A stretch of DNA of 5,191 nt, from NCBI GenBank assembly GCA_013202515.1, contig JABMRN010000338.1, positions 1-5,191 of the forward strand, in the 5' to 3' direction. The notes under the pieces were generated by a model. That model saw nothing but the letters and a program-made list of their open reading frames with translations. It made no database searches and was not told the DNA's origin. The position numbers were made by a program, and so were the translations under genes. Shown here in pieces: positions 1 to 5,191 of the stretch (position 1 is its first letter; every line of letters begins with the position of its first letter). This DNA is from Candidatus Omnitrophota bacterium (lineage in GTDB: Bacteria > Omnitrophota > Gorgyraeia > JABMRN01).

Positions 1-393
1 GCCTTTAATCTCATAAGGTCTGTTATTGTTCAATTTATGAAGCAGAAAAGCGGCAATATTATAAATATCACGTCTGTGGCAGGACTAAAGGGCATGCCAA
101 GACAAGTCAATTATTCAGCAAGTAAGGCAGGATTAATCGGTTTAACAAAAGCCCTTGCTAGAGAAGTGGGCAATTATAATATAAGGGTGAATGCAATTGC
201 ACCGGGTTTTATTGATACAGACATGGTTAAAGATTTAAAAGATGATTATAAGAAAGCATTGCTAGATAGAATTCCATTAAAAAGGTTTGGACGGTCAGAG
301 GAAATAGCAAAGCTTGCGACTTTTCTTGCTTCCGATAGTGCTAAATACATAACAGGTCAGATAATAACTGCTGATGGCGGATTGGCGATATAG
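1..393 (+). CDS. fabG: 3-oxoacyl-[ACP] reductase, FabG-like SDR (5'-truncated by window edge)
   Basis: This is the C-terminal 130 residues of a short-chain dehydrogenase/reductase that probably reduces 3-oxoacyl-ACP to 3-hydroxyacyl-ACP with NAD(P)H in the cytoplasm. The reading frame is open from base 1, so the ATG at 37 is internal. Counting from base 1, catalytic Ser25 (INITSVAG), Tyr38 and Lys42 (YSASK) have the same 13- and 4-residue spacing as E. coli FabG S138/Y151/K155. The PGFIDTDM segment and the C-terminal YITGQ..ADGG strand are also typical. About 113 N-terminal residues are missing, including the TGxxxGxG cofactor motif and the tetrad Asn, which would lie just upstream. The ACP gene starts 12 bases after the stop, which supports an acyl-ACP substrate over a generic SDR role. 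Whether it serves housekeeping fatty acid synthesis or a specialised pathway cannot be told from the sequence; the neighbours favour a specialised one. Confidence 0.9.
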   Translation, partial: AFNLIRSVIVQFMKQKSGNIINITSVAGLKGMPRQVNYSASKAGLIGLTKALAREVGNYNIRVNAIAPGFIDTDMVKDLKDDYKKALLDRIPLKRFGRSEEIAKLATFLASDSAKYITGQIITADGGLAI

Positions 394-400
394 GGGGTGG
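392..400 (+). promoter_or_regulatory. Ribosome binding site of the acyl carrier protein gene
   Basis: The purine-rich AGGGGGTGG overlaps the fabG stop codon (391-393) and lies 5 bases before the ATG at 406. It closely resembles the consensus AGGAGGTGA and fixes the ACP start. Its overlap with the upstream stop suggests translational coupling of reductase and carrier protein. Confidence 0.6.
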
Positions 401-405
401 TGTAG

Positions 406-657
406 ATGCCGAAGATCGATGAGAAGACTTTAGAAAACGAAGTTCGGAAAATTATTTCCGACATTGTTGAGATTGAAACGGAAAAGATTACTATAGATGC
501 TAATTTTGTCGAAGATCTTGGCATGGATTCAATGATGGCATTAGAAATACTTGGCACCCTTGAAAAGAAATATAAGCTTATAATACCTGAAGAAAATCTG
601 ACGAAGATGACAAATTTAACACAAGTTTTAAAAATAATAAACCAATTCAGTAAATAA
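406..657 (+). CDS. Acyl carrier protein (phosphopantetheine-binding)
   Basis: This is a free-standing 83-residue acyl carrier protein, the usual ACP length. It would carry the growing acyl chain as a thioester on 4'-phosphopantetheine. The attachment site is Ser42 in DLGMDSMMALEIL, where the common DSL motif reads DSM; helix II follows directly. The protein is rich in acidic residues in its N-terminal half, as expected for a four-helix ACP, though the C-terminal part (about residues 50-83) is more basic than in E. coli AcpP. It sits between the reductase and the ketosynthase, so it is probably the dedicated carrier for this cluster and not the housekeeping AcpP, but the sequence does not exclude the latter. 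The start is set by a strong ribosome binding site. The next gene begins 11 bases after the stop. Confidence 0.92.
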   Translation: MPKIDEKTLENEVRKIISDIVEIETEKITIDANFVEDLGMDSMMALEILGTLEKKYKLIIPEENLTKMTNLTQVLKIINQFSK

Positions 658-668
658 AGTTGCTATTT

Positions 669-1877
669 ATGACAAAAAGACGTGTAGTTGTTACAGGATT
701 AGGTGCTGTTACATCAATAGGGATAGGCAAAGACGAATTTTGGTCGAATCTAATTGCAGGGAAATCAGGCATAGATGATATTTCGAATTTTCACACGTCA
801 AAATATCTTCCTCAAAAGGGAGGTAGAGTAAAAAATTTTACTCCATCAGTTTGTATTTCACAAGAAGCAGGAAGAGCTTCTCAATTTGCCATAGAAGCAA
901 CAAGTGAAGCATTAGAAGAAGCTAATTTTTTAAAATCCGACATTAAAAAAAGTAAAATGGGAGCAATATTTGGCACAACTAATGGTGAGTCTCATATATT
1001 GGAAGAAATAAATAGAATATGGGTAGAGAATGGAGAGTCCGATGTTTGGGCGAGGACTATAGCAAAATACCCGTTGGATTGTATAGTGCGAAGCGTTGCA
1101 AGTCACTTTAAGATAAGTGGTTTTTCTTGCATGATTCCAACGGCTTGTGCTGCTGCAAACTATTCCATTGGATATGCATCTGATTTGATAGGTAATAACA
1201 CAATGGATGCTATGATTTGCGGTGGATCTGATCCGCTTACCAGATATGCATTTGCAGGTTTTGCTAGATTATTCGCTATGGCACCAGAAAAATGCCAACC
1301 ATTTGATAAAAACAGAAAGGGTATGATGGTAGGAGAGGGGGCAGGAGTTTTGTTGTTAGAAGATTATCAGCATGCAAGAAAAAGAAATGCTCATATTTAT
1401 GCTGAAGTACTGGGATATGGGTTAAGCTGCGATGCCTATCATATGACGGCTCCAAGCGTAGATGGAATTGTGAAGGTTATGGAGCGAGCCATTCGAAATA
1501 GCGGTATTGAAAAGGGCGAGGTAGGTTATATATGCGCGCATGGCACAGGTACTCCTGCTAATGATAAAGCTGAATGCGCAGCAATAAAAAAGGTTTTTGA
1601 AAATTCTATACAAAAAGTCTCTATTAGCTCAATAAAGTCAATGCTTGGCCATACGATGGGTGCGGCAAGCGCTATTGAGGCGATAGCCTGCATATTAAGT
1701 TTAGCAAACAATATTATTCCCCCTACGATTAATCATGAAACACACGATTCCGAATTTGATGGCATCGATTTTGTTCCAAACAAAGCCAAAGAGAAAGAGA
1801 TAAGCATTGCGTTAAACAATTCTTTTGCTTTCGGTGGAAATAATGCATGTGTTGCATTTAAAAAATATGGAAAATAG
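669..1877 (+). CDS. Beta-ketoacyl-ACP synthase, FabF/KAS II-like
   Basis: This is a 402-residue condensing enzyme of the thiolase fold, close to FabF length (about 410). It would extend an acyl chain by decarboxylative Claisen condensation with malonyl-ACP. It opens with VVVTGLGAVTSIG (residues 6-18). The active site is complete: Cys160 in PTACAAAN, His291 in HGTGT, Lys323, His328 in SMLGH, and the C-terminal FGGNN loop at 388-392. It is therefore a catalytic synthase and not a chain-length factor, which lacks the Cys. The ATG at 669 is preferred over an in-frame TTG at 660, which lies only 2 bases after the ACP stop with no room for a ribosome binding site; even for the ATG the site is weak (TAAAG at 655-659). 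The motif after the Cys (CAAAN) differs from the usual FabF CTSG/CSSG, so a specialised or polyketide-type synthase is plausible. Five bases separate it from the next gene. Confidence 0.92.
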   Translation: MTKRRVVVTGLGAVTSIGIGKDEFWSNLIAGKSGIDDISNFHTSKYLPQKGGRVKNFTPSVCISQEAGRASQFAIEATSEALEEANFLKSDIKKSKMGAIFGTTNGESHILEEINRIWVENGESDVWARTIAKYPLDCIVRSVASHFKISGFSCMIPTACAAANYSIGYASDLIGNNTMDAMICGGSDPLTRYAFAGFARLFAMAPEKCQPFDKNRKGMMVGEGAGVLLLEDYQHARKRNAHIYAEVLGYGLSCDAYHMTAPSVDGIVKVMERAIRNSGIEKGEVGYICAHGTGTPANDKAECAAIKKVFENSIQKVSISSIKSMLGHTMGAASAIEAIACILSLANNIIPPTINHETHDSEFDGIDFVPNKAKEKEISIALNNSFAFGGNNACVAFKKYGK

Positions 1878-1882
1878 ATCAA

Positions 1883-3004
1883 ATGAATAAATTTGCTTTT
1901 ATTGCGCACCCCATAAATTTACCACATATTTACGAAATTTTTAGAGGCTTTAGAAGGGGCGCAGCATTGCTATTGCAAAGAAATACGTTGAAAGAATTGC
2001 TTGCCAAGAGCGGGCCTATCAAATTTGCTGATTGCAGAAACATAAAATCTGTCTCAGGCGCGACAGCGTACGGCGAGGGAATTCTTTGTTCTTTGCTTCC
2101 AGATCAGTTTGTTTCACACAATGAAGAATTTGTTCTTAACAAAATCGCACAAGCCGTAGCGATGGCTGAAGAGCTTGGAGCTAAAATTGCGACATTAGGT
2201 GGCTTTAATTCAGTGATAGGAAATGAAGGGGGCGAATTGGAAAAGAGGTTTAAGAGTATTGCCTTGACTAGCGGTAATACCTGCACAGCCGCTCTTGTTA
2301 TAAAATCGATTATCAGAGCAAGTGATATGCTAGATTTAGACCTAAAAAATTCTACCCTGACAATCATAGGTGCAACAGGTGATATAGGAAGCATTTGTGC
2401 AAAAGTTTTTTCGAAAAAGGTAAAGGTCTTACATATTGTAGCGAGAAAACAAGATCGATTATTAAGTTTTTGCGAAGTATTAAAAAAACACTCTTCCGCA
2501 TGTATAAAAGTTTTTAAGCGTACAAGTGAGGCTATCAAAACATCAGATATAATATTGTCAACTACAAGTTCATTAACCACTCTTATAGACCCTTTAATAT
2601 TAAAACCAGGAGCTATTGTTTGTGATGTTTCAATCCCCTCAAATATACCAGCAGAAATACTGAACTTGAGGAATGATGTTCTTGTGTTCGAAGGAGGTTT
2701 GGCCAAGTTTACGCCTTGCACTCCGATTAAGGCCAAGCATTGGAATAGATTACTGCCATGGGATAGGGTTTATGGGTGTTTGACCGAGGCAATTGTTTTA
2801 ACGTTTGAAAATAGGTTCGAAAATTATTCAATCGGTAGAGGTAATATAACAGAAGAGAAAATACGAGAAATGACATCATTATTAAGAAAGCATTCTTTTG
2901 AGGTGTCCGATTTCTTTTGCGGTTCTAGATTTTATAGCAATCAGGATATAGAAAATATAAAAATAAGTAGAATGGGGAGGCTAACGCATGCAAACCACGT
3001 TTAA
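1883..3004 (+). CDS. Acyl-ACP reductase (AAR)-like, putative fatty aldehyde-forming enzyme
   Basis: This 373-residue protein resembles the long-chain acyl-ACP reductase of cyanobacteria, which reduces acyl-ACP to a fatty aldehyde with NADPH. The match was made by eye against remembered family sequence. Shared features in order are an N-terminal FAFIAHPINL (like FGLIGHLTSL), ATLGGFNSVIG at 103-113 (like ALGGFTSII), LTSGNTCTAALVI at 128-140 (like TTGNTHTAYVI), a Rossmann loop GATGDIGS at 163-170, and CLTEAIVLTFE at 299-309 followed by YSIGRGNIT. Cys299 aligns with Cys294 of the Synechococcus enzyme, the residue that forms the acyl-enzyme intermediate. The protein ends about 30 residues beyond the cyanobacterial one. 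Its position after ACP and ketosynthase genes suggests reductive release of an ACP-bound chain. No aldehyde-deformylating oxygenase is in the window. It could instead be a divergent Rossmann oxidoreductase with another substrate. The last 17 bases overlap the next gene. Confidence 0.75.
   Translation: MNKFAFIAHPINLPHIYEIFRGFRRGAALLLQRNTLKELLAKSGPIKFADCRNIKSVSGATAYGEGILCSLLPDQFVSHNEEFVLNKIAQAVAMAEELGAKIATLGGFNSVIGNEGGELEKRFKSIALTSGNTCTAALVIKSIIRASDMLDLDLKNSTLTIIGATGDIGSICAKVFSKKVKVLHIVARKQDRLLSFCEVLKKHSSACIKVFKRTSEAIKTSDIILSTTSSLTTLIDPLILKPGAIVCDVSIPSNIPAEILNLRNDVLVFEGGLAKFTPCTPIKAKHWNRLLPWDRVYGCLTEAIVLTFENRFENYSIGRGNITEEKIREMTSLLRKHSFEVSDFFCGSRFYSNQDIENIKISRMGRLTHANHV
2974..2980 (+). promoter_or_regulatory. 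Strong ribosome binding site of the histidine kinase gene
   Basis: GGGGAGG lies 7 bases before the ATG at 2988, an optimal distance. It is inside the coding sequence of the AAR-like gene, whose stop is at 3002-3004. It supports 2988 as the kinase start and implies that the kinase is translated from the same transcript as the lipid genes. Confidence 0.7.
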
Positions 3005-5137
3005 TCCTTATTGTATTCCTTCTTTTTTAGCATCATTACTATTGCTATTATTGGGTATTTTTGTGTATGTAAAGAGCAAAAAGTCTCTGGTCAATATTAT
3101 CTTTTCGCTAGAATGCTTTGTTTCTTTCCTATGGCAATTTTCATATGGCATGATGTATTATTTTTCATATAACGAAAAGGTGGCATTTTTTTGGATGAAA
3201 ATAGGGTATATTGGAGTTATTTACATATCGGTGTTTTACTATCACTTTATTATAGAATTTCTAGGAAGAAAAAAGAAAGAATAGTAGCCTATCTTGCTTA
3301 TGTTGTAGCGACGATATTTGTTTACCTTCATCTAGCAACAAGCTATTTTACAGATGGTGTAATTAAATATTCTTGGGGCTATTATCCTCGCGCTTCAAGC
3401 GCTCACCCTATTTTTTTGGTATTTTTCATCGGCATTATCTGTTTGATAATTTATCACACTTTTATAAGTTACTTGCGAAGAGACCAGCTTTTTACAGATA
3501 CAGATAGAAGAAAGGAGCAGATAAAGTATCTATTCTGGGCCTATATACTCTATTCCCCGGCTTGTATAGACTATGTAGCAAATTATAGCATTGCGATTTA
3601 TCCATTTGGCTATATATTTGCAACCTCATTTTTAGCGATTGTTGCATACGCAATCGTTAAGCATCAGCTTATGGGTATCGAAGTCATTATTAAAAGGACC
3701 CTTGTGTTTGCAGGACTGTTTGCGTCAGCATTTGCAATTTTAGTATTACCAACTCTTATTTTACAGGAATTCATAGTTTCACAATTAGGTGTCGGTGGCA
3801 GAATAACAGGTCTCAGCATTAGCGCTGTTTTGATAGCGCTGATCTATAAAAGGTTACATGATTTCCTTGTAAAAGTAACCGATAAATTCTTATTCCAGAA
3901 AAAATATGATTATAAACAGTTGCTTAAGACATTTACTACAGAAGTTTTGACGGTTTTAGAGTTAAAGAAGCTTGTAGATTTAACAGCAGCAAAACTTACG
4001 GAAATTATGAAGATCGAAAGTTGCGGTGTGCTATTGCTCGATAAAACACGAGTTGAATATGATCTGGTTGCGTCACAAGGAATCGTTGATAAAAAAATCA
4101 TTTTAACAAAAAACAGTACCCTTACAACATTTCTTGGTAGGACAAGAAGCTATCTTTCGGTTAAGCATCAGGGCACGGATTCGCCCCTGCCAAAACGTAT
4201 AGTAGAAGATATGAATAGGCTTAAACTAGAATTGGCAATACCTTTAGTTATACATGAAGATATGATCGGCATACTTACTTTAGGGAAGAAAAAATCAGAT
4301 GAAGATTATACGCAAGATGATATGGACATAATTCTTCCATTAGCAAATACTCTCGCAATAGCTATAAGTAACGCAGAGGTTCTCGATGAACTTAGCAAAA
4401 CTCAAGCCGAAGCCGCCCAACGTGAAAAAATGGCAGTTATAGGAACGTTATCAGCCGGGATAAACCATGAAATATGTAACCCCCTTGGCATAGCAAGGGG
4501 TCAGTGCGAAGCCTTTTTGCTTAATCTAAAAGACGGTATTTATAAAAATAAAACACCCGACGAACTTGTACAGAAAGCAAAAACGATAATGGAAAAGGTC
4601 ATACATGAAACTGATAGAGCAACTGTTATCACAAAACGTCTTTCGACTTTTTCAAAACCGTCAAAAGGTTTACTAAACGATGATATTGATGTAAAGATGG
4701 AAATTGATGAAGTTCTTGCCTTAGTAGGATACGAAATGAAGTTAGATAAGATTGAGGTAGAGAATAAAATTCCTACGGATTTGCCGCATATAACTGGTGA
4801 TAAAAAACAGATCCAGGAAGTTTTCTTTAATTTAATAAGAAATGCTGCCCAAGCTATACATGAAAAAGGGAGTATTGCAATAACTGCTAATGAGGATATT
4901 GACCGTGTATGCATAAAGGTTCAGGATACGGGCCATGGTATTCCACGCGAAAAATTGGAGCAAATTTTTAATCCTTTCTATACAACTAAAGAACCGGGCA
5001 AAGGAACCGGTTTGGGGCTATTTATTGTTCGCCAGGTCGTCGAAAGGAATAAAGGACGGATTTCTGTTGATTCGACAGTAGGAAAGGGAACTGTGTTCAC
5101 TTTAACATTCCCTGCATTAAAAGCGGTAAAGGTGTGA
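2988..5137 (+). CDS. Membrane sensor histidine kinase (7TM-GAF-HisKA-HATPase), interrupted by a -1 frameshift
   Basis: This would autophosphorylate on a histidine in response to a signal and pass the phosphate to the following regulator. The reading frame is split: 2988-3284 encodes residues 1-98, and the rest continues in the -1 frame from 3275. Joined at the slippery site it gives 716 residues. Order in the joined protein: membrane segments near 12-28, 34-52, 66-90, 99-118, 141-160, 179-198 and 205-225 (7TM sensor; FWMKIGYIGV and WGYYPRA are typical), two further segments near 236-260 and 274-288, a GAF-like domain at about 318-463, phospho-acceptor His494 in GINHEICNPLG, N box NLIRNAAQA (615-623), G1 DTGHG (647-651), F box FNPFYTTK and G2 GKGTGLGL (671-678). 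All catalytic boxes are intact. The second part has no credible start of its own: its in-frame TTG at 3191 lacks a ribosome binding site and would cut the 7TM domain. Without the shift, a 98-residue, three-helix fragment results. The signal is unknown. Confidence 0.85.
3269..3275 (+). promoter_or_regulatory. Candidate -1 ribosomal frameshift heptamer A_AAA_AAG
   Basis: In the frame of the kinase start, codons AAA (3270-3272) and AAG (3273-3275) are preceded by A. This is the X_XXY_YYZ heptamer used by dnaX and IS3-family elements. A one-base slip back makes GAA at 3275 the next codon and enters the long downstream frame. The original frame ends two codons later at tandem stops TAG TAG (3282-3287). 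An AGGA sits at 3263-3266, but it is closer than the stimulatory distance known from dnaX, and only a weak 5-bp stem was found downstream. The alternative is loss of one A from an A7 run by mutation or sequencing error. Confidence 0.45.
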
Positions 5138-5138
5138 A

Positions 5139-5191
5139 ATGACAAAAAAACCTACTATAGTTGCTATTGACGATGAGCAAGAATTCATAAA
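5139..5191 (+). CDS. Response regulator, receiver domain start (3'-truncated by window edge)
   Basis: Only the first 17 codons are in the window: MTKKPTIVAIDDEQEFI. The hydrophobic first strand followed by the acidic pair Asp11-Asp12 is the typical opening of a CheY-like receiver domain, where these residues help bind Mg2+. The start is one base after the kinase stop (5135-5137), and an AAAGGTG (5128-5134) lies at a suitable distance within the kinase end. This arrangement strongly suggests that it is the cognate partner of the upstream kinase. The phospho-acceptor Asp and any output domain lie beyond the window, so it could be a DNA-binding regulator, an enzyme-linked regulator or a stand-alone receiver. 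Confidence 0.75.
   Translation, partial: MTKKPTIVAIDDEQEFI

Noticed and set aside
37..39. ATG at 37 as the start of the reductase.
   Set aside because: The frame is open to base 1 and the upstream residues (FNLIRSVIVQF) match the helix before the catalytic Ser in FabG, so the gene begins outside the window.
660..668. TTG at 660 as start of the ketosynthase.
   Set aside because: It is 2 bases after the ACP stop with no space for a ribosome binding site. The ATG at 669 gives the normal FabF-like N-terminus MTKRRVVVTG.
2104..2736. Long open frame of 210 codons on the minus strand.
   Set aside because: It lies wholly antisense to the AAR-like gene, has no recognisable domain, and the + strand frame has clear family motifs. 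It is a shadow frame.
3191..3270. Separate start (TTG at 3191) for the C-terminal part of the kinase as an independent gene.
   Set aside because: No ribosome binding site precedes it, and in this stretch the other frame carries the typical 7TM sequence (FWMKIGYIGV). The family match crosses to the second frame only at about 3270.
3300..3340. Possible frameshift-stimulating hairpin: TTGCT pairing with AGCGA downstream of the slippery site.
   Set aside because: Only 5 bp with one G-T wobble and an 8-base loop, and farther from the heptamer than the usual 5-9 base spacing. Too weak to count as support.
3390..3402. GCGC-ttcaa-GCGC short inverted repeat.
   Set aside because: A 4-bp stem inside coding sequence, over 100 bases past the slippery site; no regulatory role can be supported.
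3821..3840. Two copies of the palindrome AGCGCT separated by 8 bases, able to form a 6-bp hairpin.
   Set aside because: It lies within the kinase coding sequence with no T-tract and encodes ordinary membrane-segment residues. Probably a chance repeat of Ser-Ala/Ile-Ala-Leu codons.

Overview
The window is an AT-rich, gene-dense stretch of bacterial DNA. All genes are on the + strand, with gaps of 1 to 12 bases or short overlaps, so it reads as one probable operon or two abutting operons. Both ends are cut inside genes. No RNA gene, mobile element, CRISPR array or terminator was seen. The organism cannot be fixed from the sequence. The Shine-Dalgarno sites, low GC and style of the 7TM-GAF histidine kinase suggest an environmental or candidate-phylum bacterium (Omnitrophota-like is a guess from memory, low confidence). 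Nothing nearby looks cyanobacterial, although one gene belongs to a family best known from cyanobacteria.

Region 1 (1-3004) is a compact acyl-chain module. It holds the C-terminal half of a FabG-type 3-oxoacyl-ACP reductase, a free-standing acyl carrier protein, a FabF-like ketosynthase with an intact Cys-His-His centre, and a protein resembling cyanobacterial long-chain acyl-ACP reductase (AAR). The AAR-like protein has a Rossmann GATGDIGS motif and a cysteine aligned with the known catalytic Cys. Together they suggest that an acyl or polyketide-like chain is built on a dedicated ACP, its keto groups are reduced, and it is released reductively as an aldehyde. The product is unknown, and dehydratase, enoyl reductase and priming genes are not in view.

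Region 2 (2988-5191) is a two-component system: a membrane histidine kinase (7TM sensor, extra membrane segments, GAF, HisKA, HATPase) followed after one base by the start of a response regulator. The kinase start lies inside the end of the AAR-like gene behind a strong ribosome binding site, so the two systems are probably co-transcribed.

The most notable feature is that the kinase is split between two frames inside its 7TM domain. The join lies exactly at A_AAA_AAG (3269-3275), the canonical bacterial -1 slippery heptamer in the correct phase, and tandem TAG stops follow in the original frame. It could be programmed or phase-variable frameshifting, a recent inactivating mutation, or a one-base homopolymer error in the assembly. 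The sequence alone does not decide.
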